Part shown: positions 46,846 through 57,917 of the stretch, in pieces
Layout: the number at the start of each line of letters is the position of its first letter
Position numbering within the stretch: position 1 is the stretch's first letter
Made by a program: the position numbers and the translations under genes
Notes under the pieces: model-generated
Told to the model about the DNA's origin: nothing
What the model saw: the letters and a program-made list of their open reading frames with translations, nothing else
The model's database searches: none
Assembly: GCA_016081115.2 (NCBI GenBank)
Contig: JABTTQ020002201.1
Span: forward strand, 30 to 64,029
Length of the DNA: 64,000 nucleotides
Source: Rehmannia glutinosa
Taxonomy: Eukaryota; Streptophyta; Magnoliopsida; Lamiales; Orobanchaceae
Direction of reading: 5' to 3'

Positions 46846-47700
46846 ATGGCTTTCAATCCTGAAAATGGTGCACCTCGTTCTATTAACTCTGTTGAAGATT
46901 TCGATTCGCCATTTTATCCCGATCCAAGCAATAATGCTGGTGCTATGATTGTTTATGAGCCTTTTAATGGAGACAACTATATTTCTTGGAGTATGCAGTT
47001 TCCATGGCCCTTAGTGTCAAGAACAAAATTAGTTTTATCGATGGTTCCTTGGAAATTCCAGCTCCCTCTTCATCAGTTCTTTATGCCTGTTGGCAGCGGG
47101 CAAATAACCTAGTGCTTTCTTGGATCTTAAATTCGATCTCAAAGGATATTGGGCAAAGTTTATTATTCTTCACTACAACCAAAGAGGTGTGGGATGAATT
47201 GCACATTCAGTATGTTCGAATTGATAGTCCAAGGGTGTTTCACATTGACAAATCTCTTAGTACAATTAATTAAAGGGGCTTTGGTCTGAATACATCAATT
47301 ACAGGTCAAATGTTCTTGTGGCATGTAATTGTACCTGAAACATTTCTACACAAATGGCTGCAACTCAGCAACATGATTCTATCATAAAGTTTTTGGTAGG
47401 ATTACTACATGAATCTTACTCTCAAATTCGAAGCCAGTTACTTTTAACTTCTCCATTGCCTCCTCTTTCTAAGGTGTATTCTTTATTGTTGCAAGAAAAA
47501 ATACCAAGAGGTCTTAATAATTCTTACTCTATCAATGCTTCCATAGATTCTTCCATGGCTATGTTAGCTAGATAGAGTTCAAATCCAAAATTTCAAAATA
47601 AAGACAAGGAAAATCCAAAATCATTGTGGATTTTTTGGACATACTGTGGATAAATGCTTTCAACTTATTGGCTATACCCCAGGTTGGAAGGGTCCAAAGG
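46846..47700 (+). pseudogene. Copia gag
   Basis: Starts with M-A-F-N-P-E-N at 46846 and has the conserved 'VYEPFNGDNYISWS' segment, then in another frame 'KNKISFIDGSLEIPAPSSS' and 'LVLSWILNSISKDIGQSL', and at 47354-47575 'FLVGLLHESYSQIRSQ'. A zinc-knuckle remnant H-C-G-F-F-G-H-T-V-D-K-C follows near 47620-47660, with the first cysteine not visible. At least three frame changes occur. Confidence 0.8.
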
Positions 47701-47929
47701 GCCCTAGAAGCCTTGTTGACAACAATCCTAGTGTCAATGTTGCAGTGACTAATCAACAACATGTTCCTGAGGAGAATTCTATGTTCTCACATGAAATAGT
47801 TGAAAATTTTTGTCTTATGCTAAGAATCTTCCGTCTACTGAAATAGGAAATTTAAAAAGTCTTCTTGTAATCTTTGCTACAACATCCGTGAATACAACGA
47901 GTTGTTAATTCTGACAGGTATAATTCATT

Positions 47930-48951
47930 CTTGTAATGCTTCTTTGAGTAATTCTAATCGGATCTTGGATATAGGTACCATAGACTATATGATCGTGACA
48001 TGTCCCTTTATACCAATACTCCATTGCTTGACTCTATACCTATTCATTTACTCAATGGTATCTATGATTCTTTACTCAAATTGGTGATGTTAAGATTTTC
48101 GACACTTTTGTATTACATATAGCTTTATGTGTCCCTTCTTTTTCTTATAATCTGATTTCTATATCTAACCTTACAAAGTCTTCAAATCTTGTCGTGCATT
48201 TTTATCTTTTAATTGTGTTTTGCAGGACATGAACACTATGAGGATGATTGGTGTTGCTAAAGAAAGAGGTGGATTATATTATCTTCAGACTCTTATTGTT
48301 GCTTCTATTTCTAAATTAGAGACTCACTTATGGCATTCGAGACTAGGTCACATTTCAACAAAATGTTTATATTTGTTACCTCAACTACCATCTGTTAGTT
48401 CTATGAATTTTGATTCTAGTGATGTTTGTCACTTTGCAAAACAAAAGAAACTCCCTTTTTATACCAGTTGTACTTCTTCTCATTATATATTTGATTTGGT
48501 TCATTGTGATATATGGGGTACTTTTTCTACCCTTTCACATAATGGTTTCAAATATTTTTTATCCATTGTTGATGATTATTCAAGGTGTACTTGGCTCTAC
48601 ACGATGAAAGCAAATCTGAAACCAAAATTCATTTACTGTATTTTACTCAATTCAATGTTAAGATTAAATGTAATAAGATCAGACAATGGTTTGGAGTTTT
48701 TTCTACCTGATTTTACTAAAGCTAATGACATTATTCATCAAACAAGTTGTGTGGAAACTCTACAACAAAATGGTTTTGTAGAAAAAAAACACCAACATCT
48801 TTTACAAGTGTCTAGAGCTTTGATGTTTCAATCTCAAGTTCCATTATCTTTTTGGGATGAATGTGTTCTAACAGTAGCTCACATTGTTAATAGGGTCCCT
48901 ACACCTAATTTAAGCAACAAAAGCCCTTTTGAAAAGATAATAAGCCTCTAA
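47930..48951 (+). pseudogene. Copia protease site and integrase
   Basis: At about 47960-48000 the protease region reads I-L-D-I-G-T-I-D-Y-M-I, where the family has D-S/T-G-A: the active-site motif is lost. The open frame 48220-48951 holds the pre-integrase domain ('LETHLWHSRLGHISTKCL') and the integrase core with 'LVHCDIWG' (first Asp), 'VIRSDNGLEF' (second Asp) and 'QQNGFVEKKHQ' (Glu). A gap in the core between 'TWLY' and 'KFIY' is possible. The open 243 codons are the longest in the element. Confidence 0.8.
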
Positions 48952-50390
48952 CTATTCTCGCTTAAGAGATTTTGGATGTCTTGCCTATTCTTCCATATTA
49001 ACAACTCGTAGAACAAAGTTTGAGCCAAGAGCTTCCAAATGTGTCTTTATTAGATACCCCATTGGCACAAAAGGATACAAACTTTATTATATCGATAAAA
49101 TGAAAGTTTTCATATCCAGAAATGTGCGGTTTTGTGAAGAAAATTTTCCTTTTAAATCCATGAAAACAACTGTTTCTGAGGATTCTACTCCCATGTTCAA
49201 TACTGTGAATAATTGGAACTTTTGTGATGATAAAGTGTATCCATTTAGTTCTGGAAATAATGACATGCCAGCTGTTACAGAAGTTGTTAACATTACACAA
49301 AATTTATGTTCCTGATACACAAAATTTTGTTCCTAATACACAAGTTACAAAGAATTTAAATGTTCCAACTGCACAAACTCCTGAAAACATAGATGTTGAC
49401 CAATACTCTTAGAAAATCTTCTAGAACTAGAGTTGTTCACTTATCCGCAAATATATGATTATTGCATACCTCCATCTCTTGACCAAACCAATCATTTCAG
49501 AGTGTAAAATCTAGTAAGCCATATTGTATATCAAATTTTTGTCAACTGGTAATTTTTTTGAAAATCACGAGAAGGTTTGATTGTTGTCGGTCGAGATCAT
49601 TGAACCTAAAACTTATAGTCAAGCCAGAAAAACTAAAGAATGGTAAGATGCCATGAAGAAAGAGTTATAGGCACTTGAGACCAACAAAACCTGGACTATG
49701 ACTGATTTGCCTCCAAATAAGCAATGCAATGGGTGCAAATGGGTTTACAAAGTTAAGTATAAATCAAATGGTTCAATTGAAAGGTACAAGGCCAGGTTGG
49801 CAGTTAAAGGTTACACACAAGAAGAAGGATTAGACTATTTTGATACTTTCTCTCGAGTGGCAAAACTAACCACTGTCAGACTAGTCCTAACTGTGGCAAC
49901 TTCTAAAAATTGGTTTCTTCCCAATTGGATGTCAACAATGCTTTCCTACATGAAGATTTGGATAAAGAAGTATACATGAAGCCACCACAAGGATACTGTA
50001 ATCCAAATGATAGTAAAGTTTGCAAATTAAACAAAATTCTTATGGCTTGAAACAATCCTCAAGACAATGGTTCCACAAACTTACTTTTTGCTTCATCACT
50101 TATGGTTTCATCCAATATATGTTTGATAGTTCTTTCTTTATCAAATTTAATCCTGATTCTATTACTTTGTTATGTGTGTATGTAGATGCCATGATCCTTG
50201 TTGGAGATAATCTCAAAGAAATTGAACACATCAAAACACATTTGGATGCTACCTTCACCATCAAGGACCTTGGTAAGCTTAAATACAATTTGGGTATTGA
50301 AATTGCTCGTAGCAAAAAAGGAATCACTCTTTGTCAAAGAAAACATGCACTTGATCTCCTTACAGAAGCAGGCTAGTTGGGGTGCAAACC
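48952..50390 (+). pseudogene. Copia integrase tail and reverse transcriptase
   Basis: 48952-49120 carries the Copia integrase end ('ASKCVFIRYPIGTKGYKLYY' in pieces). RT is at 49640-50390: 'GCKWVYKVKYKSNGSIERYK', 'VKGYTQEEGLDYFDTFSRVA', then in another frame 'KQNSYGLKQSSRQWFHKL'. The catalytic motif reads Y-V-D-A at 50179-50190, with the second Asp replaced by Ala (GCC), followed by normal 'LKYNLGIEIARSKKG'. Confidence 0.85.
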
Positions 50391-51123
50391 TTGTTCTACA
50401 CCCATGTATGCCAAAGCTGATTTATCCAGTGAAAATGGGACGCCTTTACCTGATCCAGTCATACAGAAGGCTAGTAGGAAGACTCTTATATCTCATTATA
50501 ACTAGGCCAGATCATTCCTACATCATATAGACATTAAGCCAATACATGTCACAACCAACCATAGAGCATTTGAATGCATCTCACAGAGTTCTACGGTATC
50601 TAAAAAATAATCCAGGGAAAGGATTATTGTACCTGGCAAACAACTCTTTACAGCTCAAAGGATTTAGTGATGCAGATTGGGCAAGATGTTCAGAGACTAG
50701 AAGGAGTATTAGTGTTTTGCAGTATAGATATGGGACTCGTTGATATTTTGGAAGGTAAAGAAGCAACCTACAGTTAGCAGTAGTTCAGTTGAAGCGGAAT
50801 ACAGAGTCGTAGCTTTAATAACTTGTGAAGTGCAATGACTTGTATACTTACTAAGTGACTTAATGATTTAACATACTCAACAAGCAATTATCTATACAGA
50901 TAGCAACTCAACCTATTGCATAGCTTAAAATCCATGTCATCACAAACGCACAAAGCACACAAAATTGGATTGCTATTTTGTCAGAGAAAAGATACAAGAA
51001 GGACTGATAAAGCTAATTCACATATTATCCATACATCAATATGCAAACATCTTGACAAAGCATATTTCCCACATATGTTCACACATTTCATCTCCAAGTT
51101 GGGCTTGATAGATATCCATGTCC
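50391..51123 (+). pseudogene. Copia RNase H and C-terminal end
   Basis: 50546-50743 encodes 'HRVLRYLKNNPGKGLLY' and 'GFSDADWARCSETRRSIS', the start of the Copia RNase H. After frame breaks, later parts include a 'SSSVEAEYRVVA'-like segment near 50785 and a final 'LGLIDIHVP' close to the polypurine tract. It would remove the RNA template during reverse transcription. Confidence 0.8.
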
Positions 51124-51135
51124 CACTTGTGAGGG

Positions 51136-51341
51136 TGTCAAGATCTCACCTCTGTTAATTACTAACGGTTAGTATGTTAGTTATTCTGTTAGTGTAAGTA
51201 GTTAAGTTAGTTAGCAGATATTGTCCAATTCTTCCTATATAAATTGAACTATAGATAGCTTATTTCATAACTTTTGTAATATAGAATTCTCTTTTTCTCT
51301 CTTAATGATTTTCACATTTACATTTTTTAGTTTATTCAAGA
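51136..51341 (+). repeat. 3' LTR of the second Copia element
   Basis: 206 bases matching 46480-46682, with a TATA box CTATATAAA at 51235-51243, preceded by the purine-rich GTGAGGG at 51129-51135. Confidence 0.9.
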
Positions 51342-51884
51342 TCTATTGTATCAACTTAGTTTTAACTTTTATTTGCCTCCCATTCTTCCCTTGTTTGAAA
51401 GGTGTGAGAGTGTATTTGGACTTTTCCCTTTTATTTCAGGATATTATATTTTGGTTGTTTATATTTTGTTATTTCGAATTGATTAATAAATAATTGATTG
51501 GGGCCTATTTGGACCAACCTGCCTAAATGGACTTGATGGATAGACTTGGACTTATAATGAAAGCCCAAGCTGGCAAAGTCGACCTACAAGGCCCATCTCG
51601 ATCTAAGAAAAAGCCCAGTGATAAGTTGGTCTCAGTTGGGTAGGCCGACCTGTCGGTGTTGGGCCGACATCTGAGGCGGTTGGTTAACTTTTGGGTCTAA
51701 AGCCCACAAGTTGAGCTGGAGCCAATGGCCTTGGAAAATACGGAGTTATGGGCTCAGCAAGCCTAACCTAAGTGGGTTGGGCCCCAATTAAGAGACAAAA
51801 TAAAGGGCATCTTGGCCTAAGTGGGCTGGGCCCAAATTATGAATGAAGTTAAGGGCTACCGATCTATTGGGCTTAGAAGAAGTG
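51342..51884. other. Spacer with GGGCC-rich short repeats
   Basis: No gene seen. Between 51500 and 51880 are repeated phrases such as 'cctaagtgggctgggccc' (51767 and 51816, offset 49) and 'ggcccatct'. The wording is frequent in LTR or leader sequences of plant retroelements, but I cannot assign it. Confidence 0.45.
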
Positions 51885-53463
51885 TGATACGTGTAAAATA
51901 TGCGTGCATTTAAGAGCTTATTTTCATATATAATTGATGCATTTACATGTATATTATGTGTGTTTTACTTGGTTTTCTTTGTTGGGCGTAATACTTCGTA
52001 CTCTTGTGAATTTTGCAGAAAATGGAGCTATATTGGGCAAAAGATGATAGCATGTTTCAAATGATATGTGAAAAGCCAAGGTACAAGCAAAGATGTAAAG
52101 GAAAGAAGCATGGATAATCGAACAAAAGTCAAAAACGTCCAAACGCGCTAACAGTTTTCAACACTGGCAGGGTTTAGTATTTTGGCCATACCTTTACCTA
52201 CAAAATTGATATTGAGGTGATTCAAGTGGCTAAGAAAATCTAACAGAAAGGGCTACAACTATCATTAAGACCTCAGGAGCAAAATCCGATCGCACGACCC
52301 TACCGTATGGGTTGACACGGTCGTGCGATGTGTCTACGGCTGAATTGGTCTCCTAATCCTACCAGAAATCTACAAGTGATCTCTCCAAGCACCTATATAA
52401 AGGGACTAAGACTTGCACGAATAACAAGTCATCTTACATCTGTAAACACATCAAAATACATAGGATTACAAGATCAAAGGTCTTGTGAGAGAGGAGGGCT
52501 AGGTTATAAAGAACACCGCAAGACCTTTCACATCTACGGAAGCACAAGAGCTTCGAAGGCTTGGAAGGAAGATCCATCCCGACAAGAAGGGATTTTCTTT
52601 CTTAGTTTAGATCTCTTGTCTGTACTTAAAACGATGTCACAATGTTGATTTCAAGTTTGTCTATGAACTTGTTATCAATGTTTAGCTAATCTTTTGGATC
52701 CTAGAGCATAATCAAAACTGTGGATTCATGTTAAATCTGGATTGATTTTTTTTTAATTAATTCATGTGTTCTATTTTAAGAATTCAAGAGCTTATTCTTA
52801 ATTGTTGATTATTTGGCCAATAATTTGCATGTCATACTTGTTACTCCAAAATTCGGGAGGTGAGTTCTAACGAGACAAAAATCGAATTCAGACATAAACA
52901 GGGTAATGCATTGGGAGACTACATCATTTTGTGGGGAGTATTTCAATTCAAAGATATGTTGGGAGTTAATAATAGTTGTGATGCATAGGAGACCTTAATT
53001 ATTATTAATACTTGTTTATGCGCCACTTAGGAGGAGAAATAAACTATTATAGGAATTGAACCCATAAAAACGCATGAATTGGTTTTGTGAAACATTAATT
53101 GGATTTAATATTAAAAAAGCATGTTGAGATTATGTGCATATGGTTGCTTCTGTATTTGTTGAAAATACTTGTGGGGTTCGAAAATTTATTTCTTTTATTT
53201 ATTTCATTATTATAATTTTTTTTCGATTTTTGTAATTTTTTTATTTTTGATTTTTCCTTTTTTTTTGTAAATAATTTTTTTTTGTAACATTGTTTTAGTT
53301 GAATGCGAGACTGAAATCTTTGGAGACACAAGTAATCCAAATCGCTACTGAAGTGGGAGGCCATCATCAAAATGATAAATTCTCAAGTGATACTGAACTT
53401 AATCCGAGAAAACAGTGCAACGTCATTCGTCTGCTGGATGATACAGACTATGAGGGCTCAAGG
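51885..53463 (+). mobile_element. Athila/Tat-type gypsy relic: LTR, leader and piece of gag
   Basis: Begins TGATACGTGTAAAATATGCG, the usual start of Athila/Tat LTRs. It contains 'cgcacgacc' and 'cacggtcgtgcgatgtg' phrases typical of these LTRs, a TATATAAAG box near 52393, and downstream LTR sequence with 'gggaggtgagttctaacgag' near 52855. A T-rich run (53210-53298) leads to a gag fragment. No RT or second LTR is in the window; the rest may lie beyond the inserted chromovirus. Confidence 0.6.
53299..53463 (+). pseudogene. Athila-type gag fragment
   Basis: Codes for 'LKSLETQVIQIATEV' and 'NPRKQCNVIRL', corresponding to the L-E-x-Q-V-x-Q-(I/L)-A and N-P-(K/R)-x-x-C-(K/N)-x-(I/V)-x-L-R signature near the end of Athila gag. 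The frame is cut at 53464 by the chromovirus LTR. Confidence 0.6.
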
Positions 53464-53846
53464 TGTAAGACCCCATCAACTAACCTCGAGATATTCTAGG
53501 TATTTATCTTATTTGGTGGTATACTTTAATTTTTATAGCTATATATATATATATATTTTTTTTTTCTCTTAACTAATTATGACTTTACATTATAATTTTA
53601 TTTGTTCATATGAGTTAGAATTTATATTTTTATCATTTTATGACTAATTTATTAAATTTTATACATTATATAATTGTTTATATTTTATATATACCTTTCT
53701 TTTGGACTTATCATATTATTAAATCTCTAGCCCAAACTTTAGACCCATTTTTTTTCCCTATTTTCAGTTATTTCAGCCTTGTTTTTAGTCAAGCCTAGCC
53801 CATCTCCAAGCCCAACCCAAACCAAAAGCCTGCCCAGTTAGGACCC

Positions 53847-53855
53847 TTATATATA
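53847..53855 (+). promoter_or_regulatory. LTR TATA box
   Basis: TTATATATA follows 'ttaggaccc', in a well-conserved part of both LTRs (right copy 61736-61744). Transcription would start about 30 bases downstream, at or next to the telo-box. Confidence 0.55.
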
Positions 53856-53861
53856 CCTTAT

Positions 53862-53876
53862 AACCCTAACCCTAAA
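53862..53876 (+). promoter_or_regulatory. Telo-box-like motif just downstream of the LTR TATA box
   Basis: AACCCTAACCCTAAA holds two plant telomere-type AACCCTAA units. In plants this motif near the start site of ribosomal protein and other growth genes binds Myb-related and Polycomb-linked factors. In the right LTR the same place (61751-61765) reads AACCCTAACTCTAAA, one base different. Function in this LTR is inferred. Confidence 0.5.
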
Positions 53877-56800
53877 CACATTTTCAGCATTTTACACACA
53901 TTATCACACACTAAAAGGTGAGCCACTCCCTCCTCCCCTCTAGCAGCGCCAGCCGCCACCACCCCACCGGCCGCCGGAAAAATCCCTCCCCACTATTTTA
54001 TTTTTTTTCTTCTTTTTCTTTCCTTCCCCTTCTTTCTTCTCCCCTCTTCCCTCTCTCTTCCCTTTTTATTTTTGTTGATTGTCCTCCTACCACTGCCGCC
54101 GAAAAGCCGCCGACAGTGGCATAAAGGGGACAAGATTCTTATTTTTGTGGTTAGTTCATATTATATATTTTTTGATTTTATTTTTCTGTTTTATTTAAGT
54201 TTTGGTGGTTTTGAAGTAAAAAAAAAATGGAGCTTACCCAATAACACTACGGGATTTAATCCTTGAGGTTGAGGGTGAAGCACCACCATCGGAAAACCAC
54301 CAAAACCACCGCCTATGGGTATTTTTGGGGTTGTTTTATAATTATTTTTATTATTTCGAATTTTCTTAACTTATTTTCAAGTGTTATTTTTCTATGGATA
54401 TTTGGGGTTGTTTTCTTCTAATTTTTTTATTATTTAGAATTTTAAAAAAATGGAGATGTGTTCTAAAAAAAAAAAAAAAATAATAATAATAATAAAATAT
54501 TTTTAATTAATTATTTCGATTTTTAAAATTATTTTTCAAGTGTTATTTCCATGGGTATGGGGCTGTTTTCTTGTAATTTTTATTATTTTGAAAATTAAAA
54601 TTATTTTTTCAGTATTATTTTACTATTGATAATTTGGGAATGTTTTTGTATATTCTTTTATTTGTTTGAATTTCAAATTTTAATATTTAAATATTATTTT
54701 CCTATGGGTTCAATGAGGCTACTCCTAAATAAATCACTAAAGTTTTACCTTAAAATTGAGGGAAAATTGCCTAGATCCTTTTGCATGTTATTAAAATCAT
54801 TAGATCTATTAATTTCACCATATATTACAAATATTCTTTTTCAAACTATTTTGAAACAATGTGTTTATTAAGATTTTTTTTGGTCTTTTTGGTTCAATGA
54901 GGCCATTCAAAGAGAACCACTAAGGTGTTTCACCTAAGGTTGAGGAAAAATGCCAAGAACCTTTGCATGTTAGTAAAAACATTAAATCTATGAACTTTGA
55001 TACTATTATATTTTATTTTAAAGTCTTAAAGAGTGAAACTATCGGAAAAATTGGTCCCGGGCCACCGGAAAACACCGGACCGCCGCTGTCCTCCGGTCGA
55101 CGGATCGCCGCTGCCTCCGGGCGCCATGGCTAATATGGCCATTTTATTTCCGGCCTCACTTCCTTTCTTCTTCTTCTTCTCTCTAATGTTATTTTTCTTA
55201 ATAATTAAAATACTTTGATAATTTTATGTTATAAGTTATGTAGCTATTCTATATATTCTGAAATTTTATGATTAATTGTTAAAAATAATTTTACTAAAAA
55301 GTGTTGGAAATTCGTGTAGGAGCCGAGCCACTCTTGGTACCATAGCTACTTGACCATCAAACAAAAAAAAAACAAGTGGGTAAAAATTTAGCCAATTTTA
55401 TTTCTGTTTTGGGAAAACTTTATTTATTTAAAATTCTTTACTTAAAATAAGTTTAAAAATCATGAAGTTGCATGAATTGATGTTACTTAAATTAGTAGTC
55501 AATATGATGGCTTGTATGTTTAATTTCAATTTACTATGGCTATTTTTGGTATAGTTTTGATAAATAGAAAAATAATCTGTTAAATCCTATTATATAGAAT
55601 ACTTGCTTGGTAGATTTTAAATTATTGTTACTGCTCATACTTAGAGATGTTGTTGGATTAGAATGAATAATAATATTGATAATAATGGATAGAAGATATA
55701 ATAACTAAAGAATATAATTGTGCAAAATTTGAAGTTTGAATAAATAACTTCACTTACCTTATGACTTGTTACTTAATCTATTTGTTGTATTATGATTGTT
55801 ATATCAATTGTGCACAACATGTATTAGTATAGAAATACTTGAACTATTTGCAATCATAGGAAGGTAAATGGCATGGTTATCAGTTACCGTTCTTGTTTCC
55901 TTGTTCATGAAATTAATTTACCAATTAGGAGTCGTTTGTAGCTACTATATTTTGATTATCATCTATCGAGTCGTGTTGGCGTGTGTAGATCGGGAAAACA
56001 ATCAAATAGGTTGCTTGTTGATGTTTGCGCGACTACACATGGGCCTACTCTCATTTTTCTGGTCGGGCCGGAGACGGCGGCAGAACTTGTGTCGTAGTAT
56101 TAGTATATTCCGGAATATGACGGTCTCTAGGTTTAAACCCACAGCTAAAGAGTCATAGAGCCACTCGGGAGTAATAAGGTGTTAGGCTTCGGGCTGGTGG
56201 TTGGAGAACGCTATGGGGTGCGGTGTTTATTCCACATCGGCCTCGCGTTTACCGTTATGTTATCCCGATCGTTGGATTTTAAAATAGGCATAGAACCTTG
56301 TCCGTTTAAAATCGATTTGAACTGGAATATTAAGGTGCGGTGTAAATTCCACATCGGCCTTGCGTTATTATTGAGTAGTGTCTGACCGTTATCATCTTTT
56401 TCTTTTTTGAAATTTCGATGACTTGTCGTAATTTGATAAAATTTTGCTTTGTCTTTTGAAAATGCTATTTATTTTCCTTGACATCCATTGCGCACACCAC
56501 ATGCATTCACATGATTTCACATATTTCTTAAAACTTCTCTGCATTCCCCAACCCCACCCACTGGGCTCGTTTAGCTCACCCCACGTTTTTTTTAAATTAT
56601 TTAACAGAAAATAACGAAGATGATCCGGACACCCCAATTCAGAAGTAATTTGGGCTTTGGCTCTGGTTGTCTATATTTATTAAATTTCTCTAAGTATTTT
56701 GGTCATGGCATGTAATGAGCCACTTTGGTATCTTTTATTGAAAACCTACTTATAATATTAAGACTTTCGCTGTTTTGACTTGTAATAGACTATAATTAAG

Positions 56801-56901
56801 TATTTTGAATTGAGTATCCTACAACTGTGATGGAGTTATTTTTATATCCTTTATGTTTTATTTATTTATTATCTTGGATTATTATTCGGGGCGTGACAAT
56901 A

Positions 56902-56917
56902 GTTGTATCAGAGCTTG
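56902..56917 (+). other. Primer binding site of the second chromovirus
   Basis: TTGTATCAGAGCTTGG four bases after the LTR end differs by one base from the tRNA-Met complementary form TGGTATCAGAGC. Confidence 0.75.
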
Positions 56918-57245
56918 GGTGTAAGAAACTACATCTACGCAAACCCAGGATATGATCTTCCGCCTGTGGTCATATAACCCAATTGGATCCCAATATTAAG
57001 AATTTCATTTTATTTTATTTTATTTTATTTTTTTGGTCGATCTATAGGTGCGTAGGACTTGGCGGTTACTTATCTTGTTGGTCGATGGATTAGTATGCCA
57101 TATGTATTCTCGTTCGATTTCTCGACTGATGGGGTATTCATCATGTAGGATGGACCCCATGGGATCAAGTGGTCACTCCCGTTGTCTTGAGCACATCTAG
57201 TACTTAGATAATCTTGTTGAGTATTACTCTGCTCGTAGCGACGAG

Positions 57246-57572
57246 ATGCAGGAGTTGTTCTACCAGGAACAACAATACACTTTTCAGTTGGAGGCGCAAC
57301 TCACTCTGACTCATGCAACCTTACAGGATCGCAACTATCAGATTGATCAGGTGACCCAGCAGCTGCTCACAGTTCAGGTGCAACGTGAGCAGGAGCGGGA
57401 GACTATCAGGGCAAGGGTGGTAGGTCTCTGTGCGGCTATACCTGGATTGGCCGTACCTCATGTGGTTCCTTCTTTCTCTTCCGAGGAGGAGCCTTTCGAG
57501 GAATATGATTTTGATGATGACATGATGATGTGGGAGGTTGACTCATATGGGGTCATAGTGATAGACCCATAG
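57246..57572 (+). CDS. Extra ORF before gag, coiled coil plus acidic tail
   Basis: 108 codons, open from ATG to TAG. Residues about 1-60 are rich in Q, L and E with heptad-like spacing ('VTQQLLTVQVQREQERETIR'); residues about 80-100 are acidic ('SSEEEPFEEYDFDDDMMMW'). It is the only fully open frame in this element's leader. A counterpart with the same organisation lies before gag in the first chromovirus (minus strand, 23731-24153). No known domain is recognised. It could be an N-terminal gag segment rather than a separate gene. Confidence 0.5.
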   Translation: MQELFYQEQQYTFQLEAQLTLTHATLQDRNYQIDQVTQQLLTVQVQREQERETIRARVVGLCAAIPGLAVPHVVPSFSSEEEPFEEYDFDDDMMMWEVDSYGVIVIDP

Positions 57573-57756
57573 ATTAGTTACATTATATGATAAGTGTATA
57601 TATGTTTTGACTATAGTGTAGGGCTGAGGTTTTTGTCTATATTACTGTACAAGCGGTGTATAAGATAGTAGCACTGATCTAGTTAGCGAGCACCCTCTTA
57701 GAATAGGTGTCGTTTTAATCTATATTTTGTCATTGTATAAGCTTATGTATGGTATA

Positions 57757-57761
57757 TTTAA

Positions 57762-57791
<30 letters not shown>
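57757..57791. repeat. (TA)n microsatellite in the chromovirus leader
   Basis: An uninterrupted run of about 16 TA units between the extra ORF and gag. Confidence 0.8.
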
Positions 57792-57795
<4 letters not shown>

Positions 57796-57917
57796 GAGGG
57801 CAAGGTTCCTGCTTTTGTAATTTTGTTATGTGTTGTGATATGTTACAGTTAATGTATATATTTGTTATCCTTGTAATAACACATATTCTAACAACATTTC
57901 ATCTTTGTAACTCTCAG

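Larger units (their letters stand above)
46480..51341 (+). mobile_element. Copia LTR retrotransposon with short LTRs, 4.86 kb
   Basis: Both LTRs (46480-46682 and 51136-51341) are present, flanked by exact target duplication TCTAT at 46475-46479 and 51342-51346. The primer site TGGTATCAATTT follows the left LTR and GTGAGGG precedes the right LTR. Domain order is gag, protease, integrase, RT, RNase H on the plus strand. LTRs differ at about 8 per cent of positions, so it is an old copy. All domains can be found, but frameshifts, a damaged protease site and a changed RT catalytic site make it inactive. Confidence 0.92.
53464..56898 (+). repeat. 5' LTR of the second chromovirus
   Basis: 3435 bases from TGTAAGACCCC to GGGGCGTGACA. 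The first 2.6 kb align with 61361-64000 with scattered substitutions and small indels. It contains a TATA box and telo-box near 53850, GC-rich 'cggccgccgg' blocks, and two short copies of 'ttccacatcggcct' about 117 bases apart (56231 and 56348). Confidence 0.9.

Noticed and set aside
53862..53876. Interstitial telomere sequence
   Set aside because: Only two units, present at the same place in both LTRs of one element, so it is an LTR motif and not a chromosome-end remnant.
53918..54124. Ser/Pro/Phe-rich short frame in the chromovirus LTR
   Set aside because: It lies in the LTR and is explained by CT-rich sequence. The matching region of the right LTR has a different frame.
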